The notes: generated from the letters alone by a model not told the origin. Counted from the stretch's first letter, positions 18,271 through 27,358 are shown. The stretch: 64,000 bases of DNA from Metabacillus rhizolycopersici (GCF_020075705.1 NZ_JAIQUM010000012.1:48743-112742), one strand, 5' to 3'. A program made the numbers and translations.

Positions 18271-19248
18271 ATGTTAAGCATAAAAAGAGTTTTAGCTATC
18301 ATTGGTGGTGCCTTTTTAATTATTATTTTAGCTATTGTCGCTTTTACTTCATGGTTCACAGTTGATGAGTCTGAACAAGCTGTCATGATTACACTAGGTG
18401 AAATAGAGGAAGGCATTAGTGAACCGGGACTTCATTTTAAATTTCCATGGCCAATTCAATCTGTAGAAGTTCTTTCTAAAGAAACGTTCAGTCTCCAATT
18501 TGGCTATGAAGAAACGCAAGATGGTGAGGTAAAGGACTTTCCTAAAGAAACCAAAATGATTACAGGTGATGAAAACATTGTATTAGCTGATATGGTTGTT
18601 CAATGGAAGATATCAGAACCTGGTAAATATTTATTTAATGCAGAAAATCCAAATGAGATGCTAGAAGATGCTACTTCTGCGAGTTTAAGGAGTATCATTG
18701 GTAACTCAAACATTGATGATGCATTAACATCTGGTAGGGGCGAAATTGAAAAGCAAGTACAGGAGCTCTTATCTACGCTTATCGCTGATTACGATATTGG
18801 CATCACGATTTTAGCAGTTAAGTTACAGGATGTCGATCTTCCGAATGAAGAGGTAAGGAAAGCATTTACTAATGTGACAGATGCACGTGAAACGATGAAT
18901 ACGAGAACAAACGAAGCGAATAAATATCGAAATCAACGCACTGAGGAAGCAAAAGGAGAAAAGGATGCAATTATCTCTGCTGCAGAAGGAGATAAAGCGG
19001 CACGTATGCAAGAATCACGTGGTGATGTAGCGCAATTCAATGCGATCTATAGTGAATATAGCAATGCAAAAGAGATTACACAGAAGCGTTTAGTATTAGA
19101 AACGATTGATCAAGTCTTACCGAATGCAGAGATTTATATTATGGAGGATAACGGAAATACGATGAAGTATTTACCAATCAAGGATGCAACTACAAAGCCT
19201 GTAGCACCACCAGTAGAGCAGGAAGGGAGTGTTAAGGATGGGCAATGA
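18271..19248 (+). CDS. hflK: HflK-like SPFH/band-7 membrane protein
   Basis: HflK and HflC form a membrane SPFH complex that modulates the FtsH protease in proteobacteria. This 325-residue protein has one N-terminal transmembrane helix (about 7-27), the band-7 start VDESEQAVMITLGEIEEGISEPGLHFKFPWP, and a long charged coiled-coil region (EVRKAFTNVTDARETMNTRTNEANKYRNQ). It lacks the long N-terminal cytosolic extension of E. coli HflK. ATG 18271 has AAAGGAGG upstream. It overlaps the next gene by 11 bp. The SigW-type promoter suggests an envelope-stress role, analogous to SigW-controlled flotillin genes in B. subtilis. Confidence 0.88.
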   Translation: MLSIKRVLAIIGGAFLIIILAIVAFTSWFTVDESEQAVMITLGEIEEGISEPGLHFKFPWPIQSVEVLSKETFSLQFGYEETQDGEVKDFPKETKMITGDENIVLADMVVQWKISEPGKYLFNAENPNEMLEDATSASLRSIIGNSNIDDALTSGRGEIEKQVQELLSTLIADYDIGITILAVKLQDVDLPNEEVRKAFTNVTDARETMNTRTNEANKYRNQRTEEAKGEKDAIISAAEGDKAARMQESRGDVAQFNAIYSEYSNAKEITQKRLVLETIDQVLPNAEIYIMEDNGNTMKYLPIKDATTKPVAPPVEQEGSVKDGQ

Positions 19249-20167
19249 TAAAGTTGTAAACATCGAGGAAAGAAAGGCAGGTTTCTCTTATAAAGGTTAC
19301 TTGCGCGGTGGAATCATTCTAATTATTGCGATCTTACTTCTGGTGCTCATCCTATCGAATTTGTTTATTGTTAAGGAAAATGAATATAAAGTTGTTCGTC
19401 AATTTGGTGAGGTCGTTCGAATTATTGAAGAACCAGGATTAAATTATAAAATTCCATTTCTCCAATCGATAACAACTCTTCCTAAATATCAAATGATCTA
19501 TAATGTCGAAGAGGCAGAGATTAATACAAGGGATAAAAAGCGGTTAATTATTGATAACTATACGGTTTGGAGAATTGAGGATCCGAAAAAAATGATTGCG
19601 AATGCCCGTACGGTCGTTAATGCGGAAACGAAAATGGCAGAGTTTGTTTTTTCGACAGTTCGATCTGAATTAGGTCGGTTAAATTATGATGAAATTATTA
19701 ATGACGAGAAATCATCAAGAGGAAGTTTAAATGACCAGGTTACAGAGATCGTAAACGAATTATTAGCAAAGGATGAATATGGAATTGTCGTTACAGACGT
19801 CCGGATGAAACGAACGGATTTACCAGCTGAAAATGAACAATCTGTCTTTACAAGAATGATTTCTGAGCGGGAATCAACGGCACAAGGTTATTTATCTAAA
19901 GGTGATGCAGATAAAAATAGGATTATTGCCGATACGGACAGAGAAGTGAAAGAGATGTTAGCAAAAGCTAAGGCTGATGCAGAAGTTATTCGAAGTGAGG
20001 GTGAAAAGGAAGCAGCTAAATTATACAATACCTCATATTCGAAGGATCCTGAATTTTATGAACTTTATCGTACATTACAATCATATAAACAAACCATCGA
20101 TGAAGAAACAGTAATTATAATTCCATTTGACTCTCCTTACGCTAGCCTGCTAAAGGGAGTACAATAA
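19238..20167 (+). CDS. hflC: HflC-like SPFH/band-7 membrane protein
   Basis: The 309-residue partner of HflK. A transmembrane segment lies at about 25-47, followed by FIVKENEYKVVRQFGEVVRIIEEPGLNYKIPFLQ, the HflC band-7 signature, and the C-terminal AKADAEVIRSEGEKEAAKLYNTSYSKDPEFYELYRTLQSYK. ATG 19238 is chosen over GTG 19229 because AGGGAG lies 8 nt upstream; it overlaps the hflK stop, so coupled translation is likely. A large terminator hairpin follows. The pair is inserted between phoR and polA, which I recall as neighbours in B. subtilis. Confidence 0.9.
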   Translation: MGNDKVVNIEERKAGFSYKGYLRGGIILIIAILLLVLILSNLFIVKENEYKVVRQFGEVVRIIEEPGLNYKIPFLQSITTLPKYQMIYNVEEAEINTRDKKRLIIDNYTVWRIEDPKKMIANARTVVNAETKMAEFVFSTVRSELGRLNYDEIINDEKSSRGSLNDQVTEIVNELLAKDEYGIVVTDVRMKRTDLPAENEQSVFTRMISERESTAQGYLSKGDADKNRIIADTDREVKEMLAKAKADAEVIRSEGEKEAAKLYNTSYSKDPEFYELYRTLQSYKQTIDEETVIIIPFDSPYASLLKGVQ

Positions 20168-20208
20168 AGGATAACGTGTTTTTCTAACTATATCTATATT
20201 AAAAATGA

Positions 20209-20278
20209 AAGAACCGTGGTTTTCCTTTCTATTTATTCTCATGATAGAATAGGAAGGGAAACTCGCGGCTCTTTTTTT
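20209..20278 (+). terminator. Long terminator after hflC
   Basis: GAACCGTGGTTTTCCTTTCT and AGGAAGGGAAACTCGCGGCTC form a long interrupted stem, followed by TTTTTTTG. Confidence 0.85.
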
Positions 20279-20318
20279 GTTTACTAATAGTACGTAGCTA
20301 TTCTGAGGAGGAAGAAAT

Positions 20319-22949
20319 ATGACCAAGAAGATTGTTTTAATTGATGGAAATAGTATTGCCTATCGGGCGTTTTTTGCTCTTCCATTATTAAATAATGATA
20401 AAGGTGTACATACGAATGCAATCTATGGATTCACAATGATTTTAATGAAAATATTAGAAGATGAGAAGCCTTCACATATGCTAGTTGCATTTGATGCAGG
20501 AAAGACCACCTTTAGACATGAAACGTTCCAAGAATATAAAGGTGGACGTCAAAAAACTCCACCGGAATTATCAGAGCAATTTCCTTTTATTCGAGAGCTT
20601 CTCGATGCCTATCAAGTATCGCGTTACGAGCTTGAAAAATATGAAGCGGATGATATTATTGGAACTCTTTCTAAGCAAGCGGAAAAGGAAGGTTTTGAAG
20701 TTAAAGTAATCACTGGCGATAAAGATTTAACACAGTTAGTTACAGACAAAATAACAGTAGATATTACGAAAAAGGGAATTACAGATGTTGATTCCTATAC
20801 ACCTGACTTTGTGAATGAGAAATATGGATTAATACCAGCACAAATTATTGATATGAAGGGTCTGATGGGTGATACGTCAGATAATATCCCAGGTGTTCCA
20901 GGAGTAGGTGAGAAAACGGCAATAAAGCTTTTGAAGGAATTTACCACTTTAGAAAATGTCTTAGATTCTGTAGAGAAGGTAAGTGGAAAAAAGCTTAAAG
21001 AAAAGCTTACAGAACATCGTGACCAAGCAGTAATGAGTAAAAAACTTGCAACAATAGATTGTGACGCACCAATAGCAATATCGGTGGGAGATGCTCAATA
21101 TGAAGGATTCGATCTCAATAAAATTACTGAAATTTTCAAAGAGCTCGGTTTTAATACATTGTTAGAAAAGCTCGGCGCAGAAGTTGGTGGAGAAGAAGAA
21201 ATTATCCCTGACATTAGCTTTGAAAAAGTCACTGAACTTACATCCGATGTGCTAACAGACGAAGCAGCACTTTATGTAGAGGTATTGGAAGAGAGTTATC
21301 ATAACGCAGATATTCTTGGATTTGCTATTCATAATGAGAACGGACATTATTACATACCTGCTGATGTTGCATTATCATCTGAGTTGTTCAAAAGTTGGGC
21401 GAAAGACGAGACGAAACATAAAATTGTTTATGATGGAAAGAAGACGAGTGTTGCTCTTAACTGGAAGGGGATCGTTTTAAAAGGGGTAAGCTTTGATGTA
21501 TTAATTGCTGCTTATTTACTAAATCCATCTGATACGTTTGATGATGTTGCCAGTGTTGCGAAGAAAAATGGCTTAACAATCGTTCAATCTGACGAGGTAG
21601 TATACGGTAAAGGCGCCAAGCGTTCAGTACCCGATGAGGATATACTTAGTGAGCATCTTGTGCGAAAAGGACAAGCAATCTTCGCTTTAAAGGAAAATCT
21701 TGAGAATCAGTTAGAGCAAAATGATCAGTCATCCTTATTTTATGATTTAGAGCTGCCACTATCCGTCATCCTTGCTGAAATGGAAGCAACAGGTGTTAAT
21801 GTTAATAGTGAGCGATTGAAAGACATGGGCGAGGATTTAGCCATGCAAATAAAGACTCTTGAAGAGAATATTCATGCGCTTGCAGGTGAAGAGTTCAATA
21901 TTAACTCTCCGAAACAGCTCGGGGTCATTTTATTTGAGAAGCTAGGATTACCGGTGATTAAAAAAACAAAGACAGGTTTCTCTACATCAGCAGACGTTCT
22001 AGAGAAGCTTGAGGACAAGCATGAAATAATTAGAGAGATTCTTCATTATCGTCAACTTGGAAAACTAAATTCAACCTATATCGAAGGTTTATTAAAGGTT
22101 GTCTATAAAGATACTGGTAAGGTTCATACGCGTTTTAATCAAGTGTTAACGACAACGGGACGACTAAGCTCAATCGATCCGAATCTCCAAAATATCCCGA
22201 TTAGACTGGAAGAAGGAAGGAAAATTCGCCAAGCATTTGTTCCTTCAAAAAAAGACTGGGTGATCTTTGCAGCTGATTACTCACAAATTGAATTAAGGGT
22301 TTTGGCACATATCGCAAATGATAAAAATTTAGTAGAAGCCTTCCGAAATGATTTAGATATTCATACGAAAACGGCAATGGATGTCTTTCATGTTGCTAAA
22401 GAAGATGTTACCTCAGATATGAGAAGACAAGCAAAGGCAGTTAATTTTGGTATTGTGTACGGAATTAGTGATTATGGACTTTCGCAAAGTCTCGGAATCA
22501 CACGGAAGGAAGCTGGAGAATTTATCAAACGTTATTTAGAAAGCTTTGTCGGTGTTCAAGATTATATGGATGACATTATCGCAGAGGCGAGAGAGAAAGG
22601 CTATGTGAAAACACTTCTTCATCGCAGAAGATACATCCCAGAAATCACAAGTAGTAACTTTAATTTACGTAGCTTTGCAGAAAGAACTGCAATGAATACG
22701 CCAATTCAAGGTAGTGCAGCAGATATTATTAAAAAAGCGATGATTGATATGGCGGCACGATTGAAGCAAGAAAATATTCAAGCGAAGTTATTATTACAAG
22801 TGCACGATGAATTAATCTTTGAGGCGCCAAAAGAAGAAATCGCAATCCTTGAAAAAATAGTCCCTGAAGTAATGGAAAATGCAGTAGAGCTCAATGTTCC
22901 ATTAAAGGTGGACTACTCCTATGGTGATTCTTGGTATGAAGCGAAATAA
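20319..22949 (+). CDS. polA: DNA polymerase I
   Basis: The 876-residue enzyme fills gaps and removes RNA primers in repair and Okazaki maturation. The N-terminal 5' nuclease (about 1-290) has DGNSIAYRAFFALP, YEADDIIGTL, VTGDKDLTQLV-like ITGDKDLTQLV and GLMGDTSDNIPGVPGVGEKTA. The middle region is the vestigial 3'-5' exonuclease: the expected D-x-E is replaced (ALYVEVLEE), as in Bacillus enzymes, so no proofreading is expected. The polymerase domain has motif A FAADYSQIELRVLAH, motif B RRQAKAVNFGIVYGIS and motif C QVHDELIFEAP. ATG 20319 follows GAGGAGG. mutM, ytaF and coaE lie downstream in the same direction. Confidence 0.98.
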   Translation: MTKKIVLIDGNSIAYRAFFALPLLNNDKGVHTNAIYGFTMILMKILEDEKPSHMLVAFDAGKTTFRHETFQEYKGGRQKTPPELSEQFPFIRELLDAYQVSRYELEKYEADDIIGTLSKQAEKEGFEVKVITGDKDLTQLVTDKITVDITKKGITDVDSYTPDFVNEKYGLIPAQIIDMKGLMGDTSDNIPGVPGVGEKTAIKLLKEFTTLENVLDSVEKVSGKKLKEKLTEHRDQAVMSKKLATIDCDAPIAISVGDAQYEGFDLNKITEIFKELGFNTLLEKLGAEVGGEEEIIPDISFEKVTELTSDVLTDEAALYVEVLEESYHNADILGFAIHNENGHYYIPADVALSSELFKSWAKDETKHKIVYDGKKTSVALNWKGIVLKGVSFDVLIAAYLLNPSDTFDDVASVAKKNGLTIVQSDEVVYGKGAKRSVPDEDILSEHLVRKGQAIFALKENLENQLEQNDQSSLFYDLELPLSVILAEMEATGVNVNSERLKDMGEDLAMQIKTLEENIHALAGEEFNINSPKQLGVILFEKLGLPVIKKTKTGFSTSADVLEKLEDKHEIIREILHYRQLGKLNSTYIEGLLKVVYKDTGKVHTRFNQVLTTTGRLSSIDPNLQNIPIRLEEGRKIRQAFVPSKKDWVIFAADYSQIELRVLAHIANDKNLVEAFRNDLDIHTKTAMDVFHVAKEDVTSDMRRQAKAVNFGIVYGISDYGLSQSLGITRKEAGEFIKRYLESFVGVQDYMDDIIAEAREKGYVKTLLHRRRYIPEITSSNFNLRSFAERTAMNTPIQGSAADIIKKAMIDMAARLKQENIQAKLLLQVHDELIFEAPKEEIAILEKIVPEVMENAVELNVPLKVDYSYGDSWYEAK

Positions 22950-22951
22950 AT

Positions 22952-22976
22952 AACAAAAGCGGAAGCGCCTTGTTCT
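22952..22976 (-). repeat. Right-end fragment of the hairpin repeat (copy 7)
   Basis: AACAAAAGCGGAAGCGCCTT GTTC is the reverse complement of the repeat's right end and lies directly after polA. Confidence 0.6.
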
Positions 22977-23050
22977 GTTATATTTTCTATACTATACCAG
23001 TCCTTCGCCCAGATCTTAATTATTGAATTACCTAAAAAGGAAGTGATGTT

Positions 23051-23875
23051 ATGCCAGAGCTACCAGAGGTCGAAACGATCCGTCGAACGTTGCTTCAGCT
23101 TGTTAAAGGGAAAACGATTCAAAGGGTTACGATTCGTTGGCCAAAATTAATAAAAAATCCAGATCAGCCTGATCAATTTATAGATGCCTTAATTGGTCAA
23201 TCGATCCATGATGTAACACGTCGAGGGAAATTCTTAAAGTTTATCCTCGACGATTATACACTCGTCTCTCACTTGCGGATGGAGGGACGTTACGGTCTCT
23301 ATGAGGCTGATGAGGAATATGATGCTCATACACATGTTATGTTTACATTTACTGATGGAACAGAATTACGTTATCGAGATGTCCGAAAGTTCGGTACGAT
23401 GCACTTATTTAAAAAAGGGGAAGAAGAAACAGAACTTCCATTATCAAAGCTAGGACCTGAGCCTTTTTCAGAACAATTTACTGTCGATTATTTATGTGAA
23501 CGTTTAAAGAAAACAACTAGAAAAATTAAAGCAGCATTATTAGATCAAGCAGTTGTCGTTGGACTTGGTAATATTTATGTTGATGAAGCGCTATTTCGTT
23601 CAGGGATACATCCCGAGCGCATTGCAAGCCAATTAACACCAAAAGAGTACAATGTTTTACATAAAGAGATTATTGCAACACTTAATGAGGCTGTTGCACA
23701 AGGAGGGAGTACGATTCGCTCCTATGTAAATACTCAAGGTGAGATTGGCATGTTTCAACTTGAATTACTTGTCTATGGAAGAAAAGATGAACCTTGTAAA
23801 AAATGTGGAACGATTTTAACTAAAACTGTTGTTGCTGGAAGAGGCACTCATTTTTGTGAGAAATGTCAAAAATAG
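23051..23875 (+). CDS. mutM: Formamidopyrimidine-DNA glycosylase
   Basis: MutM (Fpg) excises oxidised purines such as 8-oxoguanine and nicks the strand by beta,delta-elimination. The 274-residue protein begins MPELPEVETIRR, giving the catalytic P2 and E3 after Met removal; the DNA-contact Lys lies in RRGKFLKF, the helix-two-turn-helix includes LGNIYVDEALF, and the C-terminal zinc finger has four Cys (CKKCGTILTKTVVAGRGTHF, then CEKC). ATG 23051 follows AAAAGGAAGTG. A terminator follows at 23906, so ytaF and coaE may have their own promoter. Confidence 0.97.
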   Translation: MPELPEVETIRRTLLQLVKGKTIQRVTIRWPKLIKNPDQPDQFIDALIGQSIHDVTRRGKFLKFILDDYTLVSHLRMEGRYGLYEADEEYDAHTHVMFTFTDGTELRYRDVRKFGTMHLFKKGEEETELPLSKLGPEPFSEQFTVDYLCERLKKTTRKIKAALLDQAVVVGLGNIYVDEALFRSGIHPERIASQLTPKEYNVLHKEIIATLNEAVAQGGSTIRSYVNTQGEIGMFQLELLVYGRKDEPCKKCGTILTKTVVAGRGTHFCEKCQK

Positions 23876-23905
23876 AAATAGTATCAATTAATTTAAGAGG
23901 AGGAA

Positions 23906-23942
23906 GGTAAAAGACTAAAGAGGGGTCTTTTACCTTTTTTTC
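23906..23942 (+). terminator. Terminator after mutM
   Basis: GGTAAAAGAC (23906-23915) pairs with GTCTTTTACC (23925-23934), followed by seven T residues. Confidence 0.9.
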
Positions 23943-23950
23943 GTTTAGTG

Positions 23951-24033
23951 TAACTGTAAAATTCTTGTACTATGGCTAAGTGCACGACATTCAGCGCAAG
24001 CGCCTAGCCCCTCCAAAATCATAAGCCTTGCTT
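23951..24033 (+). repeat. Left part of a type B hairpin repeat (copy 8)
   Basis: ATTCTTGTACTATGGCTAAG, then TGCACGACATTCAGCGCAAG, CGCCTAGCCCC and ATCATAAGCC match the left half of intact copies. The central hairpin and right arm are missing. Confidence 0.7.
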
Positions 24034-24136
24034 AAAAAGAAACATCATGTATTTCTTCAGATGATTCCACTTTTCACATTATTTGGGCTACTATCATACA
24101 CTATGTTAGCAATCAGAAGGAAGGGGCTAGGCCGTT

Positions 24137-24778
24137 ATGTTCCAACTCGCATCACTATTATTTTTAGCGTTCGCAGTAAGCTTAGATAGCTTTTCAGTGG
24201 GCTTTACGTATGGTATGAGAAAGATGAGTATTCCATTTAAATCAATTTTAATTATTGCTTGTTGTTCTGCAGGAACACTGTTAGTCGCTATGCTAGTTGG
24301 CGATTTATTGACGAGGATTTTTCCGATTTATGTGACAGAAAGGCTTGGTGGATTCATTCTAATCCTAATTGGTGCATGGGTATTGTACCAATTTTTTAGA
24401 CCTGCTAAAGAAGTTGCTGAGGGAGAGGTAGAAACAGAAAAAACATTAATAAATTTTGAAATAAAAACACTTGGGATTGTTATTAATATACTTAGAAAAC
24501 CGATGTCAGCGGATATTGATAAGTCAGGAACAATTACTGGGATTGAAGCATTACTGCTTGGATTTGCTTTATCATTAGATGCCTTTGGCGCTGGGATAGG
24601 TGCAGCATTATTAGGTTACTCCCCTCTCATTATGAGTATTTTAGTGGCGTGTATGAGCTCCTTGTTTGTTACTGTTGGGATTAAATCAGGTAATATCTTT
24701 TCAAAATTTTCCTGGGTGGATAAATTTTCTTGCTTACCGGGGATCATTTTAATTATGATAGGAATATGGAAACTATAA
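24137..24778 (+). CDS. ytaF: Sporulation membrane protein YtaF (MntP-like)
   Basis: A 213-residue polytopic membrane protein, probably six helices arranged as two related halves; the paired motifs LAFAVSLDSFSVGFTYGMR (N-terminal) and LGFALSLDAFGAGIGAALL (C-terminal) show the internal repeat, as in MntP manganese exporters. The loop of about residues 90-135 is hydrophilic. Known as a sporulation-associated membrane protein in Bacillus; transported substrate unproven. It lies 19 bp before coaE, so the two are probably co-transcribed. Confidence 0.88.
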   Translation: MFQLASLLFLAFAVSLDSFSVGFTYGMRKMSIPFKSILIIACCSAGTLLVAMLVGDLLTRIFPIYVTERLGGFILILIGAWVLYQFFRPAKEVAEGEVETEKTLINFEIKTLGIVINILRKPMSADIDKSGTITGIEALLLGFALSLDAFGAGIGAALLGYSPLIMSILVACMSSLFVTVGIKSGNIFSKFSWVDKFSCLPGIILIMIGIWKL

Positions 24779-24797
24779 ACAATGGGGGCAAGGCGCT

Positions 24798-25391
24798 GTG
24801 ACAGTTGTATTAGGTTTAACAGGTGGAATTGCAAGTGGGAAAAGTACAGTATCTACTATGATTCGTAAACGTGGAATTCGTGTAATTGACGCAGATATCA
24901 TTTCAAGAGAGGTCGTCGAAGTTGGTAAGCCTGCTTATCATCAAATTGTGGAACTATTTGGCGAGGATATATTGCATGATAACGATACAATTAACCGAGA
25001 AAAACTTGGAGCGCTAATCTTCGGAGATGAGAAAAAACGAAATCAATTAAATCGCATAGTCCATCCTGCTGTTCGGGAGGAAATCTTTGAGCAAACGAAA
25101 GAAGAGAAAGAAAAAAGTGCAAAAGCTGTTGTATTAGATATACCTTTATTATTCGAGAGCAAATTAACACATTTGGTAGATAAAACGATTCTCGTATATG
25201 TTGATGAGAAAACACAGTTGGAACGCTTAATGAAGAGGAATGGCTTTAGTGAGGATGAGGCGATGATGAGAATTCGCTCTCAACTCCCTCTTAAGGAAAA
25301 AATAATACTTTCAGATGAACTCATTAATAATAATGGTTCGATTGAAGAAACGGAAATCCAGTTACATGAGATCTTAAGTAAATTAATGTGA
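24798..25391 (+). CDS. coaE: Dephospho-CoA kinase
   Basis: CoaE phosphorylates the ribose 3'-OH of dephospho-CoA in the last step of coenzyme A synthesis. The 197-residue protein has the P-loop GLTGGIASGKST at 6-17, DADIISREVV (substrate-site Asp), the HPAVREEI motif, VLDIPLLFE and the lid region RLMKRNGFSEDEAMMRI. Start is GTG at 24798, with GGGGGCAAGG upstream. A compact terminator follows, then the gapB control region. Confidence 0.96.
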   Translation: MTVVLGLTGGIASGKSTVSTMIRKRGIRVIDADIISREVVEVGKPAYHQIVELFGEDILHDNDTINREKLGALIFGDEKKRNQLNRIVHPAVREEIFEQTKEEKEKSAKAVVLDIPLLFESKLTHLVDKTILVYVDEKTQLERLMKRNGFSEDEAMMRIRSQLPLKEKIILSDELINNNGSIEETEIQLHEILSKLM

Positions 25392-25398
25392 AGTATGA

Positions 25399-25424
25399 AG
25401 AGGCTACTGTAGTCTCTTTTTTTT
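25399..25424 (+). terminator. Terminator after coaE
   Basis: AGAGGCTAC TG TAGTCTCT followed by eight T residues. Confidence 0.88.
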
Positions 25425-25470
25425 GTGATTAAAATTGAAACGCGGAAATGTATGTAACAAAAACAAAAAA

Positions 25471-25543
25471 ATGTCATATTAACCACATTTTTATCATATA
25501 TGTGTTATACTGAAATTAATTAATTTATAAATAGTATAACATA
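25471..25543 (+). promoter_or_regulatory. gapB control region with CcpN-like boxes
   Basis: TGTGTTATACT (25501-25511) on the plus strand and TATGTTATACT on the minus strand (25543-25533) face each other in a large inverted repeat; both match the CcpN consensus as I remember it, TRTGHYATAYW. A third site AATGTCATATT (25470-25480) has one mismatch. In B. subtilis CcpN represses gapB and pckA on glycolytic carbon. Confidence 0.7.
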
Positions 25544-25560
25544 TATATGAGAGGGGATTT

Positions 25561-26583
25561 ATGATGAGAGCCAATATTGCAATTAATGGTTTTGGTCGTA
25601 TTGGGAGAATGGTATTTCGCAATGCAATGAAGGAGAAACTGAATATTAAGGCGATAAATGCAAGTTATCCTGCGGAGACGCTTGCGCACTTGATTAAATA
25701 TGATACAAATCACGGGAAATTTGATGGTGAAGTTATTGCGAATGAGGACCATCTCATTGTAAACGGTAACAAAATCCTGTTAATAAATGAACGTGACCCT
25801 AAAAAATTACCTTGGAGTAGTTTAGCGATTGATATTGTTATTGAAGCGACAGGGAAATTTAATGAGAAAGACAAAGCGATGGCTCATGTTGATGCAGGAG
25901 CGAAAAAGGTCATTTTAACAGCACCAGGAAAAAATGAAGATGTTACGATTGTTATGGGTGTGAATGAACAAGAATACGATTCCGAAAATCATATCATTAT
26001 TTCCAACGCTTCTTGTACAACAAACTGTCTAGCACCAGTTGTAAAAGTTCTAGACGAATCATTTGGCATAAAAAATGGACTAATGACAACTGTTCACGCC
26101 TACACAAATGACCAAAAAAACATTGATAACCCGCATAAGGATTTACGAAGAGCAAGGGCTTGTGCGCAATCGATCATACCAACAACAACTGGAGCGGCAA
26201 AGGCTCTGTCAAAAGTACTCCCGCATCTCAATGGTAAATTACACGGCATGGCATTACGGGTACCAACACCGAATGTATCGTTAGTAGATTTAGTTGTCGA
26301 TGTTGAAAAGAATGTGACGATTGAAGAAATCAATAGTGCCTTTAAAGATGCAGCGAAGGGTAAACTAAAAGGTATTCTCGACTATACGATGGAACCATTA
26401 GTTTCGATCGATTTTAATACGAATCCTTATTCGGCAATTATAGATGGATTATCTACAATCGTTATTGAAGACCGTAAAGTGAAAGTATTAGCGTGGTATG
26501 ATAATGAATGGGGTTATTCGTGTAGAGTTACGGAACTAACAAAATTCGTTGCTGAAAAAATGAATAATTTATTAAAAGTTTAA
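25561..26583 (+). CDS. gapB: Glyceraldehyde-3-phosphate dehydrogenase, gluconeogenic
   Basis: GapB makes glyceraldehyde 3-phosphate from 1,3-bisphosphoglycerate with NADPH during gluconeogenesis. The 340-residue protein has the Rossmann start NIAINGFGRIGRMVFR, catalytic C152 (SNASCTTNCL) and H179 (TTVHAYTNDQ). At the cofactor pocket it has INASYPAET where glycolytic NAD enzymes have N-D-L, which supports NADP preference and GapB, not GapA, identity. Two adjacent ATGs (25561 and 25564) are both plausible with GAGAGGGGA upstream. Two facing CcpN-like boxes precede it, consistent with glucose repression. Confidence 0.96.
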   Translation: MMRANIAINGFGRIGRMVFRNAMKEKLNIKAINASYPAETLAHLIKYDTNHGKFDGEVIANEDHLIVNGNKILLINERDPKKLPWSSLAIDIVIEATGKFNEKDKAMAHVDAGAKKVILTAPGKNEDVTIVMGVNEQEYDSENHIIISNASCTTNCLAPVVKVLDESFGIKNGLMTTVHAYTNDQKNIDNPHKDLRRARACAQSIIPTTTGAAKALSKVLPHLNGKLHGMALRVPTPNVSLVDLVVDVEKNVTIEEINSAFKDAAKGKLKGILDYTMEPLVSIDFNTNPYSAIIDGLSTIVIEDRKVKVLAWYDNEWGYSCRVTELTKFVAEKMNNLLKV

Positions 26584-26798
26584 GGCATTTTTCTTATTAT
26601 TTCGGAAGCGTTTTGATTCATATGCAATGATAAAGCGAGACTTAGCATAATCTTAACGGCGGTTCCCACCATTTTTCGTTATTTCTTTTGAATCCAGTGG
26701 TAGGGATTTTACTGCCCATTTTGAATGGGGTTTATTGTGTATTACCTTATAAAATCTCCGCCCTTTAACTAGTGATAAACTTTTTTGGTAAAAGTTTG

Positions 26799-26827
26799 TT
26801 GCAAAACATATACAAACAAAGTATACT
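26799..26827 (+). promoter_or_regulatory. SigA-type promoter for speD
   Basis: TTGCAA (26799-26804), 17 bp, TATACT (26822-26827). It leaves an untranslated leader of roughly 137 nt before speD. Confidence 0.7.
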
Positions 26828-26833
26828 ATTTTT

Positions 26834-26971
26834 CGTGAACTTCTAATTAAAGCTAAGGTGTTTGGGCTACTTAAAGGGTTAGGACCTCTCTGGACTAACT
26901 TTCCCCCGTGGTAGTTAAACATATACCGTTTAGCAAAGAAGTCCTATGAAAATATAGTTAAAGGGGGACCC
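26834..26971 (+). other. speD leader and upstream spacer
   Basis: The leader contains GTTAGGACCTCTCTGGACTA, which folds on itself imperfectly, and a C-run CCCCCGTGG. No known riboswitch class was recognised. The 210 bp between gapB and the promoter hold only short inverted segments and no gene. Confidence 0.3.
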
Positions 26972-27358
26972 ATGAATATGGAAACAATGGGTAGACACGT
27001 AATCTCAGAATTATGGGGTTGCGATTTTGATAAATTAAATGACATGGATTTTATTGAAAAAACATTCGTAAATGCTGCGTTAAAATCTGGTGCGGAAATT
27101 AGAGAGGTGGCATTTCACAAATTTGCTCCTCAAGGAGTAAGTGGTGTTGTTATCATTTCTGAGTCACATTTAACGATTCATAGTTTTCCAGAACATGGTT
27201 ATGCAAGTATTGATGTTTACACGTGCGGTGATTTAAATCCTAATATTGCTGCAGATCATATCGCAGAATCATTAGGTGCTCAAACACGTGAAAACATAGA
27301 AATCCCAAGAGGAATGGGACCAGTACAAGTTAAACAAACTCAAGCAAAAGTTCTTTGA
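26972..27358 (+). CDS. speD: S-adenosylmethionine decarboxylase proenzyme
   Basis: SpeD decarboxylates S-adenosylmethionine to supply aminopropyl groups for spermidine. It is the short bacterial type (128 residues), made as a proenzyme that cleaves itself at E64-S65, leaving a pyruvoyl group on the alpha chain; the cleavage context [20 protein letters not shown] and Cys in DVYTCGD are intact. GGGGG precedes ATG 26972; the ATG at 26978 is an alternative giving the 126-residue form. A terminator follows closely, so it is monocistronic. Confidence 0.96.
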   Translation: MNMETMGRHVISELWGCDFDKLNDMDFIEKTFVNAALKSGAEIREVAFHKFAPQGVSGVVIISESHLTIHSFPEHGYASIDVYTCGDLNPNIAADHIAESLGAQTRENIEIPRGMGPVQVKQTQAKVL

